From the NCBI RefSeq assembly GCF_036178145.1, contig NZ_CP108067.1, forward strand, positions 7,205,501 to 7,269,500: a DNA stretch of 64,000 nt, read 5' to 3'. Source of the DNA: Streptomyces sp. NBC_00273 (GTDB lineage Bacteria > Actinomycetota > Actinomycetes > Streptomycetales > Streptomycetaceae). Below, one piece after another: positions 42,074-50,554 of this stretch; position 1 is the first letter of the stretch, and each line of letters starts with the position of its first letter. Position numbers and translations under genes: made by a program. Below the pieces are notes generated by a model. It was not told the DNA's origin and searched no databases. It saw nothing but the letters and a program-made list of their open reading frames with translations.

Positions 42074-43593
42074 CGCCCGGCCTCCTGCGTGGTGTTCAAG
42101 ATGTTCACGTCGCGGAACAGCGCGGACGGGCAGCCGTGCGAGACCGCCGCCACCTGGCCCGGCTGGGCCTTGCCGCAGTTGAAGGCGCCGCCCAGGACGT
42201 AGGTCTGCGGGCCGCCGACCTTCTCCATCGAGCCCCAGAAATCGGTGGTGGTGGCCTGGTACGCGACGTCGCGCAGCTGCCCCGCCAGCTTGCCGTTCTC
42301 GATCCGGAAGAACCGCTGCCCGGTGAACTGGAAGTTGTAGCGCTGCATGTCGATCGACCACGAGCGGTCGCCGACCACGTAGATCCCGCGCTCCACCCCG
42401 CCGATCAGGTCCTCGGTCGAGAGACCGCCCGGATCCGGCTGGAGGGAGACGTTCGCCATCCGCTGGACGGGCACGTGCCCGGGGGAGTCGGCGAAGGCGC
42501 AGCCGTTGGAGCGCCCGAGCCCGGTCAGCTTCGCGATCCGCCGGTCCAGCTGGTAGCCGACCAGGGTGCCGTCCTTGACCAGGTCCCAGCTCTGCGCCTG
42601 GACGCCCTCGTCGTCGAAGCCGACGGTGGCCAGACCGTGCTCGGCGGTGCGGTCACCCGTCACGTTCATGATCGGGGAGCCGTACTTGAGCTTGCCGAGC
42701 TGGTCGAAGGTGGCGAAGGAGGTCCCCGCGTACGCCGCCTCGTAGCCCAGCGCCCGGTCCAGCTCGGTGGCGTGCCCGATGGACTCGTGGATGGTGAGCC
42801 ACAGGTTGGACGGGTCGACCACCAGGTCGTACCGGCCGGCCTCGACGCTCGGCGCCCGCATCTTCTCGGCGAGCAGGCCGGGGATCTGCTCCAGCTCGGA
42901 GTTCCAGTCCCAGCCGGTGCCGGTGAGGTACTCCCAGCCGCGGCCGGCGGGCGGGGCGATGGTGCGCATCGAGTCGAACTCGCCGGTCGCGGCGTTCACG
43001 GCGACCGCGGTGAGCTGCGGGTGGATCCGGACCCGCTGCTGCGTGGTCGAGGTGCCCGCGGTGTCGGCGTAGAACTTGTTCTCGTGGACGGCGAGCAGCG
43101 AGGCGTCCACGTGGGCCACCCCGTCGGCCGCCAGCAGGCGCGAGCTCCAGTCGGCCAGCAGCGCGGCCTTCTCGGCGTCCGGCACCTCGAAGGGGTTCAC
43201 GTCGTACGCGGAGATCCACGTCCGGTCGGCGTGCACCGGCTCGTCGGCGAGCTCCACCCGTTCGTCCGAACCTGCGGCCTTGATCACCTGGGCGGACAGC
43301 TTCGCCATGGCCACGGCCTGCGAGGCCACCTTGGCGGCGGCGTCCATGGTCAGGTCCACACCGGAGGCGAATCCCCAGCTGCCCCCGTGCACGACCCGGA
43401 CCGCGTACCCGAGATCGGTGGTGTCGGAGCCGCCGGAGGGCTTGGCGTCCCGCAGGCGCCAGGAGGCGCTGCGGATCCGCTCCAGCCGGAAGTCGGCATG
43501 CTCGGCGCCCAGCGCGCGGGCCCGGGCGAGCGCCGCGTCGGCGAGCGCCCGCAGGGGCAGCGCGGTGAAGGCCGCGTCGATGGAATGGGGCAC
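42070..43593 (-). CDS. tldD: TldD family zinc metallopeptidase subunit
   Basis: A 507-aa protease subunit. The zinc motif appears as HESIGHATELD near residue 250 (His-Glu-x3-His), with a Cys/His-containing C-terminal part, GGAFNCGKAQPGQVAAVSHGCP, that completes the site in TldD. Start GTG at 43593, with GGGAGGA just upstream; the open frame extends 13 codons further. Operon of two with the PmbA-like gene. No RiPP precursor gene is visible next to it, so a housekeeping role is more likely than natural-product maturation. Confidence 0.92.
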   Translation of the reverse strand: MPHSIDAAFTALPLRALADAALARARALGAEHADFRLERIRSASWRLRDAKPSGGSDTTDLGYAVRVVHGGSWGFASGVDLTMDAAAKVASQAVAMAKLSAQVIKAAGSDERVELADEPVHADRTWISAYDVNPFEVPDAEKAALLADWSSRLLAADGVAHVDASLLAVHENKFYADTAGTSTTQQRVRIHPQLTAVAVNAATGEFDSMRTIAPPAGRGWEYLTGTGWDWNSELEQIPGLLAEKMRAPSVEAGRYDLVVDPSNLWLTIHESIGHATELDRALGYEAAYAGTSFATFDQLGKLKYGSPIMNVTGDRTAEHGLATVGFDDEGVQAQSWDLVKDGTLVGYQLDRRIAKLTGLGRSNGCAFADSPGHVPVQRMANVSLQPDPGGLSTEDLIGGVERGIYVVGDRSWSIDMQRYNFQFTGQRFFRIENGKLAGQLRDVAYQATTTDFWGSMEKVGGPQTYVLGGAFNCGKAQPGQVAAVSHGCPSALFRDVNILNTTQEAGR

Positions 43594-43777
43594 GGAAGTC
43601 CTCCCGTGGTCGGGGCCGGTCGCCCCGATCATGTCGCGATCGGGGCCTTCGTGCCTACATCTTTCTGTAGGGATTCGACAGAGCCGGTCGCAAGGCCCTG
43701 TCGGGGGTCGATTCTCCGTACGAGCGGTGCGACCTATAGGTTTTTGGTATTCAGACCGCTAGCGAAAGGGTGATCCG

Positions 43778-44497
43778 TTGAGCCGCTCGGTTCTCGTCAC
43801 CGGAGGAAACCGGGGCATCGGCCTCGCCATCGCCCAAGCCTTCGCGGAGGCCGGCGACAAGGTCGCGATCACGTACCGGTCGGGTGAGCCGCCGGAGGCG
43901 CTCACCTCCCTCGGTGTCCTGGCGGTGCGGTGCGACATCACCGACTCCGAGCAGGTGGAGCAGGCCTACAAGGAGATCGAGGACGCGCACGGCGCGGTCG
44001 AGGTGCTCGTGGCCAATGCCGGCATCACCAAGGACACGCTGCTGATGCGCATGTCCGAGGAGGACTTCACGTCCGTCCTCGACACCAACCTCACCGGCAC
44101 GTTCCGGGTGGTCAAGCGCGCGAACCGGGGCATGCTCCGGGCCAAGAAGGGCCGCGTCGTCCTGATCTCCTCGGTCGTCGGGCTCCTGGGCTCGGCCGGC
44201 CAGGCCAACTACGCCGCCTCCAAGGCCGCGCTGGTGGGCTTCGCCCGTTCCCTCGCCCGCGAGCTGGGTTCCCGCAACATCACCTTCAACGTCGTCGCCC
44301 CCGGTTTCGTGGACACCGACATGACGAAGGTGCTCACCGACGAGCAGCGCGCGGGCATCGTGGGCCAGGTGCCGCTCGGCCGTTACGCGCAGCCCGAGGA
44401 GATCGCGGCAGCCGTTCGCTTCCTGGCGTCCGACGACGCCGCGTACATCACCGGAGCCGTCATTCCCGTTGACGGCGGATTGGGCATGGGTCACTGA
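43778..44497 (+). CDS. fabG: 3-oxoacyl-[ACP] reductase
   Basis: NADPH-dependent reduction of beta-ketoacyl-ACP in fatty acid synthesis. A 239-aa SDR with TGGNRGIG near residue 7, ANAG near 83, catalytic Ser in LISSVVG, Tyr-x3-Lys in YAASKAAL near 147, and C-terminal ITGAVIPVDGGLGMG. The TTG start at 43778 follows AAAGGGTGA. It is five bases from fabI and the two form the elongation-cycle reductase operon known in streptomycetes. Confidence 0.95.
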   Translation: MSRSVLVTGGNRGIGLAIAQAFAEAGDKVAITYRSGEPPEALTSLGVLAVRCDITDSEQVEQAYKEIEDAHGAVEVLVANAGITKDTLLMRMSEEDFTSVLDTNLTGTFRVVKRANRGMLRAKKGRVVLISSVVGLLGSAGQANYAASKAALVGFARSLARELGSRNITFNVVAPGFVDTDMTKVLTDEQRAGIVGQVPLGRYAQPEEIAAAVRFLASDDAAYITGAVIPVDGGLGMGH

Positions 44498-44502
44498 TCA
44501 CC

Positions 44503-45273
44503 ATGAGCGGAATTCTCGAGGGCAAGCGCATCCTCATCACGGGTGTGCTGATGGAGTCGTCCATCGCCTTCCACACGGCCCGGCTGGCTCAGGAGCAGGG
44601 CGCCGAGGTCATCCTCACCGCGTGGCCGCGTCCGTCGCTGACCGAGCGCATCGCGAAGAAGCTGCCGAAGCCGGTCAAGGTGATCGAGCTCGACGTCACC
44701 AACGACGAGCACCTGGCCCGCCTGGAGGGCCTCGTCCGCGACGAGCTCGGCGGCCTCGACGGCGTCGTCCACTCCATCGGCTTCGCGCCGCAGGACGCCC
44801 TCGGCGGCAACTTCCTGAACACGCCGTTCGAGTCGGTGGCCACCGCCATGCACGTTTCGGCGTTCTCGCTGAAGTCGCTGGCCATGGCCTGCAAGCCGCT
44901 CTTCCCGGCGGAGGGCGCGGCCATCGTCGGCCTCACCTTCGACGCGCAGTTCGCCTGGCCGCAGTACGACTGGATGGGCCCGGCCAAGGCCGCCCTGGAA
45001 GCCACCAGCCGTTACCTCGCCCGCGACCTGGGCAAGGAGAACATCCGCTGCAACCTGGTCTCGGCCGGACCGATCGGCTCCATGGCCGCGAAGTCCATCC
45101 CGGGGTTCGGCGAGCTGGCCGAGGTCTGGAACTCCCGTTCCATGCTGGAGTGGGACATGAGCGACCCGGAGCCGACCGGCAAGGGCGTCGTGGCCCTGCT
45201 GTCGGACTGGTTCCCGAAGACCACCGGCGAGATCGTCCACGTGGACGGCGGCCTGCACGCGATGGGTGCCTGA
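44503..45273 (+). CDS. fabI: Enoyl-[ACP] reductase (InhA/FabI type)
   Basis: NADH-dependent enoyl-ACP reduction, the last step of each elongation cycle. The 256-aa divergent SDR has the FabI-specific cofactor loop ITGVLMESSIAF and the active-site pattern Tyr-x6-Lys in YDWMGPAKAAL near 160. C-terminal GEIVHVDGGLHAMG. The opening GKRILITGVLMESSIAFH is shared with InhA, the isoniazid/triclosan target. Coupled to fabG and followed by a strong terminator. Confidence 0.96.
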   Translation: MSGILEGKRILITGVLMESSIAFHTARLAQEQGAEVILTAWPRPSLTERIAKKLPKPVKVIELDVTNDEHLARLEGLVRDELGGLDGVVHSIGFAPQDALGGNFLNTPFESVATAMHVSAFSLKSLAMACKPLFPAEGAAIVGLTFDAQFAWPQYDWMGPAKAALEATSRYLARDLGKENIRCNLVSAGPIGSMAAKSIPGFGELAEVWNSRSMLEWDMSDPEPTGKGVVALLSDWFPKTTGEIVHVDGGLHAMGA

Positions 45274-45301
45274 TCCTCGATCGGCCCTCCCACGTCCGTA
45301 C

Positions 45302-45343
45302 GGCGACGGCCGCGCTTCCCTTCCGGGAGGCGCGGCCGTCGCC
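45302..45343 (+). terminator. Terminator after fabG-fabI
   Basis: A 19-bp stem with one G-U pair: GGCGACGGCCGCGCTTCCC against GGGAGGCGCGGCCGTCGCC, 4-base loop. Confidence 0.88.
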
Positions 45344-45442
45344 GTTCGCGCACTCCGCGGGGGGTGTGCTCGATCGGATGTTCACTAGCCGACCGGATCT
45401 TCCCGAGTCGAAAACCGGGACGAATGCCTGCAAACTGACCAA

Positions 45443-45459
45443 GCCGAGATCTTCTCGGC
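45443..45459. promoter_or_regulatory. Inverted repeat GCCGAGA-TCT-TCTCGGC
   Basis: A perfect 7+7 palindrome ends about 22 bases before the start of the secreted-protein gene and just ahead of its ribosome site. It may be an operator or block ribosome access as an RNA hairpin. Confidence 0.5.
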
Positions 45460-45480
45460 TCCTGCGGGGAGGAGGTAGGA

Positions 45481-45912
45481 GTGCGCGAGAGGCCGAGCCG
45501 AGCCGTATCCGTGCTGGTCACGACAGTGATCCTGACCGGACTCCTGGTCCCCGGAGCCGCCGCGCAGCCCGTGGGGGAGGAGCCCGTACCCGGGCCCGAG
45601 GTGGTGGCCCCCGCCGTCGTGGAGCTCGCCGACATCCCCGCCGAACCCCCCGCGCAGCCCGCACGGCCCGCCGGGGGCGAGCTCTTCGGCGCCGACTGCG
45701 ACACCGTGATCCACGGCTCGCAGGTGTCGGCGTACTGCCACAACGCCTACCCGGAGACCGACCTCGTGCGGCTGCACGTCGAGTGCGACCGCTGGTGGGA
45801 CGTGGACGGCGACGGCGTCGCCGTGGCCGTCGGCCCGGCCGGCCGGACCGAGCTCGTCGGCCGCTGCTGGAAAGAGGTCCGCTCGGCCTGGGTCAGCCAC
45901 CGGCGCCCGTGA
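45481..45912 (+). CDS. Secreted small protein of unknown function
   Basis: A 143-aa protein with a Sec signal peptide (AVSVLVTTVILTGLLVPGAAA, cut near residue 28), a Pro/Val/Glu linker to about 67, and a small domain with four Cys: ADCDT, AYCHN, VECDRW and GRCWKE, likely two disulfides. GGGGAGGAGG precedes the GTG. No family recognised. Its 3' end overlaps the 3' end of the convergent FadR-type gene by 20 bases. Confidence 0.8.
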   Translation: MRERPSRAVSVLVTTVILTGLLVPGAAAQPVGEEPVPGPEVVAPAVVELADIPAEPPAQPARPAGGELFGADCDTVIHGSQVSAYCHNAYPETDLVRLHVECDRWWDVDGDGVAVAVGPAGRTELVGRCWKEVRSAWVSHRRP

Positions 45913-46621
45913 GCGGGCTGTCCTCCGTGTTCTCGCCCTGCATGTCCTCCGCGTTCTTGCCGAGGCAGGCGAAGGGGTAGCCCGCGGCCTCCGAGGCCGC
46001 CGCGTCCCCGTCGCCCCGCCGGATCGCCTCGATCAGTCGGGCGTGGTCCAGGTGGGCGGAAGGGTGCAGTTCGGTCCCCACGTCCGCCCGCAGCCAGTCG
46101 GCCACCAGGTCGCCGAGGTCCGCGTACAGCTCGATCAGCACGTCGTTGTGCGAGGCGGTCACCACCGCCATGTGCAGACTCACGTCCGCCGCCACGAAGA
46201 CCTCCGCGTCGCCGCCCGCCCAGGCCTCCTCGCGGCGCGCCAGCAGGGCGTCCAGCTGTACGAGGTCCCGCTCGGTGCGCCGCTCCGCCGCCAGCCGGGC
46301 CGCCGAGGACTCCAGCGTCGAACGCAGCTCGGCGATGTGCCGCGGCTCGGCCCCGGCGAAGCGGCGGTGCATCACGCCGGCCAGCTCGCTGGTGGCGATG
46401 ACGTACGTCCCCGAGCCCTGCCGGATGTCGAGGAGGCCGTTGTGCGCCAGCGCCCGCACGGCCTCGCGCACCGTGTTGCGGGCGACGCCGAGCAGCTCGA
46501 CGAGCTCCGGCTCGGTCGGGATGCGGGCGCCGACCGGCCACTCGCCGGAGGTGATCTGGTTCCGCAGCTGGGCGATCACCTGATCGACGAGCGCGGAGCG
46601 CCGGGGCGAGGTCAGCGGCAT
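45893..46621 (-). CDS. FadR-subfamily GntR transcriptional regulator
   Basis: A 242-aa protein. The winged HTH (about 8-75) has SALVDQVIAQLRNQITSGEW and PTEPELVELLGVARNTVREA, then GLLDIRQGSGTYV. The C-terminal FCD domain shows HIAELRSTLESSAARLAAER and metal-ligand candidates in DVSLHMAVVTASHN. Divergent from the CynX-type MFS gene with an inverted repeat between, so it probably controls that exporter/importer. The last 20 codons are a polar tail that overlaps the convergent neighbour. Confidence 0.9.
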   Translation of the reverse strand: MPLTSPRRSALVDQVIAQLRNQITSGEWPVGARIPTEPELVELLGVARNTVREAVRALAHNGLLDIRQGSGTYVIATSELAGVMHRRFAGAEPRHIAELRSTLESSAARLAAERRTERDLVQLDALLARREEAWAGGDAEVFVAADVSLHMAVVTASHNDVLIELYADLGDLVADWLRADVGTELHPSAHLDHARLIEAIRRGDGDAAASEAAGYPFACLGKNAEDMQGENTEDSPLTGAGG

Positions 46622-46657
46622 GGGTTCCTCTCGGGGGCGGCTTCAAGCGCGACTGGA

Positions 46658-46689
46658 CAACCAATCATCCCATGATTCTATGATGGTTG
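46658..46689. promoter_or_regulatory. Inverted repeat in the FadR-type/MFS spacer
   Basis: CAACCAATCAT and ATGATGGTTG are near-perfect inverted arms 11 bases apart, ending directly at the MFS start codon. Placement suits autoregulation and repression of the MFS gene. Confidence 0.6.
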
Positions 46690-46690
46690 A

Positions 46691-47983
46691 ATGCCCGACG
46701 AAGAACTCCGGACCATGAACCGCCCGCCGGTCGTGCGCACCGCCCCTGACCAGCACCTCCCCGCCCCCGACCAGGCCGCCCCGACCTGGCTCGGCCCGGT
46801 GCTCATCGTCGGAATCGTGCTGGCCGCCCTCAACCTGCGGCCCGCCATCACCAGCCTCGGCGCCCTCTTCGAGGAGACCCGCACGGGTCTGGGCATGAGC
46901 GGCACCGTCGCCGGACTGATCACCTCCGTCCCCGCCCTCTGCTTCGCCGTCTTCGGCGTCACCGCGCCCCGGCTCTCCCGCCGCTTCGGCCCGGCCGCCG
47001 TCGTCTGCGCCGGCATGGCCGCGGTCGCCACCGGCCTGCTCATCCGCCCGTTCGCGACCGGCGCCGTCGGCTTCCTCGCCGCCAGCGCCCTGTCGCTGGC
47101 CGGCATAGCCCTCACCAACGTGCTGCTCCCGGTGATCGTCAAGCGCTACTTCCCGGACAGGGTCGGCACCATGACCGGCCTGTACTCCATGTCCCTGGCC
47201 GCCGGCACCTCGCTCGCCGCCGCCGCGACCGTCCCGCTTACCGACGCCCTCGGCGGCAGCTGGCGCACCGGCCTGCTGATCTGGGCCGTGCTCGCCCTGT
47301 TCGCCGTACTGCCCTGGCTGCCCGTCGCCCGTGCCACCCGGCGCGCCGACCGAGCCGGGGCCACCGCCGGGCCCGTCGGCTCCGGGGCCGGCCCGCGCGT
47401 CGTCCGCAGCCGCACGGCCTGGGCCCTGGCCTGCTACTTCGGCCTCCAAGCCACCGGTGCTTACATCACCATGGGCTGGCTCCCGCAGATCTTCCGCGAC
47501 GCCGGGGTCTCCGCCTCCACGGCCGGCGTGCTCCTCGCCGTCACCATGGTCATGGGCGTCCCCCTCGCCTTCGTCATCCCCGGCCTCGCCGCCCGGATGA
47601 AGAACCAGGGCGCCATCGCCGTCACCCTCGGCGCCTTCGGCCTCACCGGCTACCTCGGCCTCTACTTCGCCCCCGCCGCCGGAGCCTGGGCCTGGGCGCT
47701 CCTGCTCGGCATCTCCAACTGCGCCTTCCCCCTCGTCATCACCCTCATCGGGCTGCGCGCCAAGTCACCGGCCGGCGTGGTCAAGCTCTCCGCCTTCGCC
47801 CAGAGCACCGGCTACCTCATCTCCATCCCCGGCCCCCTCCTCATCGGCGCCCTCTACCAGCACAGCGGAGGCTGGGACCTGCCGCTCGCCCTGATGGCCG
47901 GACTGCTCGTACCGCAGATCGCGCTGGGCGTCCTCGCCGGACGGGACCGCACGATCGAGGACGAATGCGGCATGGGAGACTGA
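46691..47983 (+). CDS. MFS transporter, CynX/NimT type
   Basis: A 430-aa transporter with 12 hydrophobic helices. LAALNLRPAITSLGALFEE near residue 42 is the CynX/NimT signature (members move cyanate, nitroimidazoles or related small organics). An internal hydrophilic loop at about 215-240 separates the halves. The ATG at 46691 has no clear ribosome site and lies at the edge of the operator; a leaderless or short-leader mRNA is possible. Five bases after its stop comes a 39-aa companion gene. Substrate unknown. Confidence 0.9.
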   Translation: MPDEELRTMNRPPVVRTAPDQHLPAPDQAAPTWLGPVLIVGIVLAALNLRPAITSLGALFEETRTGLGMSGTVAGLITSVPALCFAVFGVTAPRLSRRFGPAAVVCAGMAAVATGLLIRPFATGAVGFLAASALSLAGIALTNVLLPVIVKRYFPDRVGTMTGLYSMSLAAGTSLAAAATVPLTDALGGSWRTGLLIWAVLALFAVLPWLPVARATRRADRAGATAGPVGSGAGPRVVRSRTAWALACYFGLQATGAYITMGWLPQIFRDAGVSASTAGVLLAVTMVMGVPLAFVIPGLAARMKNQGAIAVTLGAFGLTGYLGLYFAPAAGAWAWALLLGISNCAFPLVITLIGLRAKSPAGVVKLSAFAQSTGYLISIPGPLLIGALYQHSGGWDLPLALMAGLLVPQIALGVLAGRDRTIEDECGMGD

Positions 47984-47988
47984 CCGAC

Positions 47989-48108
47989 ATGACGCCCGTA
48001 CTTGAACCGAACCCGCAGAACGGCCGCAAGAAGCTCGGCCTCGTGCTCGGCGCGTTCCTCGCCGTCACCGTGATCATCTCGGTCATCGCCACGATCGCCT
48101 CCCCGTGA
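47989..48108 (+). CDS. 39-aa transporter-associated membrane peptide (SGM_5486 type)
   Basis: A very short gene encoding MTPVLEPNPQNGRKKLGLVL and a single hydrophobic helix ending VIATIASP. It matches the small family found directly after CynX-type MFS genes in Streptomyces (SGM_5486 family, recalled by name). It starts five bases after the MFS stop. A regulatory or stabilising subunit is plausible but unproven. Confidence 0.8.
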   Translation: MTPVLEPNPQNGRKKLGLVLGAFLAVTVIISVIATIASP

Positions 48109-48114
48109 GCCCGT

Positions 48115-48159
48115 CCCCCCAGGGGGGAGGGTGGGGCTAACCCCACTACCCCTAGGGGG
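48115..48159. repeat. Three consecutive GC palindromes
   Basis: CCCCCC-A-GGGGGG (48115-48127), GTGGGG-CTAA-CCCCAC (48131-48146) and CCCCTAGGGG (48150-48159) follow one another. The G runs also fit a G-quadruplex. They lie after the MFS companion gene and before a possible promoter (GGAAC at about 48196) for the next gene. Confidence 0.75.
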
Positions 48160-48264
48160 TCAGGCTCAGGGTGAAGTGGGGTGTGCCCCCGATGGGAACC
48201 AGCACCCCGGATCCATAGATTCGTAGGCAGCGAGTCAGTCCGGTCCACACCCACGGAGGCGGCC

Positions 48265-48492
48265 ATGTCGGCCCCCATGCAGATCAGCCCCCTTCCGCCG
48301 GGCCCCACCCGCCCCCGGGCCCGCGCCACTGCCGCGAGCACCCGGCTGCACTGGTGGGCACTGGCCCTGCCCGCCCTCGCCTTCGGGCTCCTGCTGCTGC
48401 TCCTCGCCGGATCCGGCGAGGCCCACGCGGCCACCGGCGAGGTCTCGGGCCTCGTCCAGATCGCCGAGCAGCTGCTGCGCGCCGTCGCCTGA
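48265..48492 (+). CDS. Small membrane or secreted protein, unknown
   Basis: A 75-aa protein: a Pro/Arg/Thr-rich N-terminus to about 28, a strongly hydrophobic helix (WALALPALAFGLLLLLLAG, 31-49), then AHAATGEVSGLVQIAEQLLR. The AHA-A after the helix looks like a signal-peptidase site, which would release a 22-residue peptide; alternatively it stays anchored. ACGGAGG lies before the ATG. No family recognised. Confidence 0.65.
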   Translation: MSAPMQISPLPPGPTRPRARATAASTRLHWWALALPALAFGLLLLLLAGSGEAHAATGEVSGLVQIAEQLLRAVA

Positions 48493-48573
48493 CCTCCCGC
48501 GCGCCCCTCACCCGGGCGTGAGCCCCCCCAACGCCCTGCGCCCCGTGCCCCGTTTCATGCGAAGCTGGGAGTC

Positions 48574-49095
48574 ATGAGCGCCGACACACCCCGCAGGATC
48601 GCCCTCCTCCGGCACGCCAAGGCCGACTGGCCCGAGGTGTCCGACCACGATCGTCCGCTCGCGGAACGAGGCCGCAAGGACGCGCCGGCCGTCGGTCTGA
48701 AGCTCGCCGAAACCGGCATCGTCTTCGACCTGGCCCTGTGCTCCACCGCCGCCCGCACCCGCGAGACCTGGAAGCTCGCCGTCCAGGAGATGCCGCACCG
48801 GCCGAAGACCCACTACGAGGAGCGGCTCTACGACGCCTCGCTGGGCGAGCTCATCGCCCTGCTCAACGAGACCTCCGACGAGGTCTCCGACCTCCTCGTC
48901 ATCGGGCACAACCCCGGCATGCACGCCCTCGCCGACGCCCTCTCGGGACGCGCGGAGGGCGAAACCCTGGCGCGCATGACCCGTACGGGCTTCCCGACCG
49001 CGGCCCTCGCCGTGGTCTCCTTCACCGGATCGTGGAAGTCCGTGGAACACGGCGTCGGCACCCTGCTCGACTACTGGACCCCCAAGGGCCTCTGA
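48574..49095 (+). CDS. SixA-like histidine phosphatase family protein
   Basis: A 173-aa protein of the phosphoglycerate-mutase-like superfamily. The phospho-acceptor His is in LLRHAKADWPE near residue 13; Arg and second His in CSTAARTRETW and VIGHNPGMHALA near 112. SixA in E. coli dephosphorylates phosphohistidine on ArcB/PTS proteins; the substrate here is unknown. Short leader with weak GGGAG. A terminator separates it from convergent serB. Confidence 0.88.
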   Translation: MSADTPRRIALLRHAKADWPEVSDHDRPLAERGRKDAPAVGLKLAETGIVFDLALCSTAARTRETWKLAVQEMPHRPKTHYEERLYDASLGELIALLNETSDEVSDLLVIGHNPGMHALADALSGRAEGETLARMTRTGFPTAALAVVSFTGSWKSVEHGVGTLLDYWTPKGL

Positions 49096-49116
49096 CCGGC
49101 GGCCCCAGGACGGCGA

Positions 49117-49147
49117 GGCCCCGGCAACCGCATCGGCTGCCGGGGCC
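49117..49147. terminator. Bidirectional terminator
   Basis: GGCCCCGGCA/TGCCGGGGCC with an inner CCG-CAT-CGG lies between the convergent phosphatase gene and serB. Confidence 0.85.
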
Positions 49148-49165
49148 CGTTCGCGTGCGTCGGGG

Positions 49166-50365
49166 TCAGGCCAGGTCGGCGGCCTCGATCTCCTCACGGG
49201 TGATCCCGAGCAGGTACAGCACCGCGTCGAGGAAGGGCACGTTCACCGCGGTGTGCGCGGCCTCGCGGACCACCGGCTTGGCGTTGAAGGCCACGCCCAG
49301 CCCGGCCGCGTTCAGCATGTCCAGGTCGTTGGCGCCATCGCCGATGGCCACCGTCTGGGACAGCGGTACGTCGGCCTCCGCTGCGAAGCGGCGCAGCAGC
49401 CGGGCCTTGCCCGCCCGGTCCACGATCTCGCCGGTGACCTTGCCCGTCAGCTTCCCGTCGACGATCTCGAGGGTGTTGGCGGAGGCGAAGTCCAGCCCCA
49501 GCCGCTCCCGCAGATCGTCCGTCACCTGGGTGAAGCCGCCGGAGACCACGCCCACCTGGTAGCCGAGCCGCTTGAGCGTGCGGATCAGGGTCCGCGCGCC
49601 CGGGGTCAGCTGCACCTCGGCGCGGACCTTGTCCACGACGGACGCGTCCAGCCCCGCGAGCAGCGCCACCCGGGCGTGCAGCGACTGCTCGAAGTCCAGC
49701 TCACCGCGCATGGCCCGCTCGGTGACCTCGGCGACCTCGGCCTCGCACCCGGCGTGCGCCGCGAACAGCTCGATGACCTCGTCCTGGATGAGGGTCGAGT
49801 CCACGTCCATGACGACCAGGCGCTGGGCCCGGCGGTGCAATCCGGCCGAGACCACGGCCACGTCCACGCCGATGTGCGCGGAGGCGGTGGCCAGGGCGGT
49901 GCGCAGCGGCTCCGTCTCGACACCGGAGACGGCGAATTCCACCGCCGTCACCGGGTACTTGGCGAGTCGGAAGATTCGGTCGATGTTTCCGCCGGTCGCG
50001 GTGATCCGGGAGGCGATCGCGGCCGTGGACTCGGCGGTGAGCGGGTGCCCGAGCACGGTGACGTGCGAGCGGCCGCTGCCGCGCGGCCTGTTGTCACCGG
50101 TACCGGAGAGGATCTCGGCCTGCATCTTGAGGGATTCGGCCCAGCTGTGGACGGTGGCCCGCAGGTCGCCCTCGGCTCCGCCGGCGGGCTTGGTGACGAG
50201 GGCGCACAGGACGATGCGGCCACGGGTGACGACCTGCTCGATGTCGACGACGTCGACGGAGTAGGCGGCGAGGGTGTCGAACAGCCCGGCGGTGATCCCG
50301 GGACGGTCCTTGCCGAAGATCTTGACGAGGAGGGTGGGGACGTCGGAGGTCTGCGATGCGCTCAT
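49166..50365 (-). CDS. serB: Phosphoserine phosphatase with N-terminal ACT domains
   Basis: Final step of serine synthesis. A 399-aa protein. The N-terminal 170 residues form an ACT region (VKIFGKDRPGITAGLFD, then a second ACT-like part HVTVLGHPLT), likely binding serine. The HAD core has motif I MDVDSTLIQDE near 185, motif II SGGFTQ near 285, and motif III/IV GDGANDLDML near 340. Length matches the actinobacterial ACT-SerB form rather than the 320-aa E. coli form. GTGAGGG precedes the ATG. Confidence 0.95.
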   Translation of the reverse strand: MSASQTSDVPTLLVKIFGKDRPGITAGLFDTLAAYSVDVVDIEQVVTRGRIVLCALVTKPAGGAEGDLRATVHSWAESLKMQAEILSGTGDNRPRGSGRSHVTVLGHPLTAESTAAIASRITATGGNIDRIFRLAKYPVTAVEFAVSGVETEPLRTALATASAHIGVDVAVVSAGLHRRAQRLVVMDVDSTLIQDEVIELFAAHAGCEAEVAEVTERAMRGELDFEQSLHARVALLAGLDASVVDKVRAEVQLTPGARTLIRTLKRLGYQVGVVSGGFTQVTDDLRERLGLDFASANTLEIVDGKLTGKVTGEIVDRAGKARLLRRFAAEADVPLSQTVAIGDGANDLDMLNAAGLGVAFNAKPVVREAAHTAVNVPFLDAVLYLLGITREEIEAADLA

Positions 50366-50460
50366 GGTGCCCTCACCGTATCTTCCCGACCCGGACCCCA
50401 GGACCCCCGTCCCACGTCTTGAACGGTCGTGCCCCCGTGGCCGGCGAGGAATTCGGTCCC

Positions 50461-50548
50461 GCCGGCGATCGAGGTGCGGCGGTCCGGGGCGGAGCCCCGG
50501 GGAACGGTGGAAGGGCGGGTGGGGGGCGGCTCCGCGCAGCAGCCCCGG
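50461..50548 (+). repeat. GC-rich dispersed repeat, copy D
   Basis: Reads GCCGGCGATCGAGGTGCGGC, then GGTCCGGGGCGGAGCCCCGG and a GGAACGGTGGAAGGGCGGGT tail. It lies between serB and the streptophobe gene stop. Confidence 0.8.
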
Positions 50549-50554
50549 CCCACC

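Noticed and set aside
42070..43593. TldD/PmbA pair as part of a RiPP cluster
   Set aside because: Neighbours are tyrS and fabG-fabI, and no precursor peptide gene is visible nearby.
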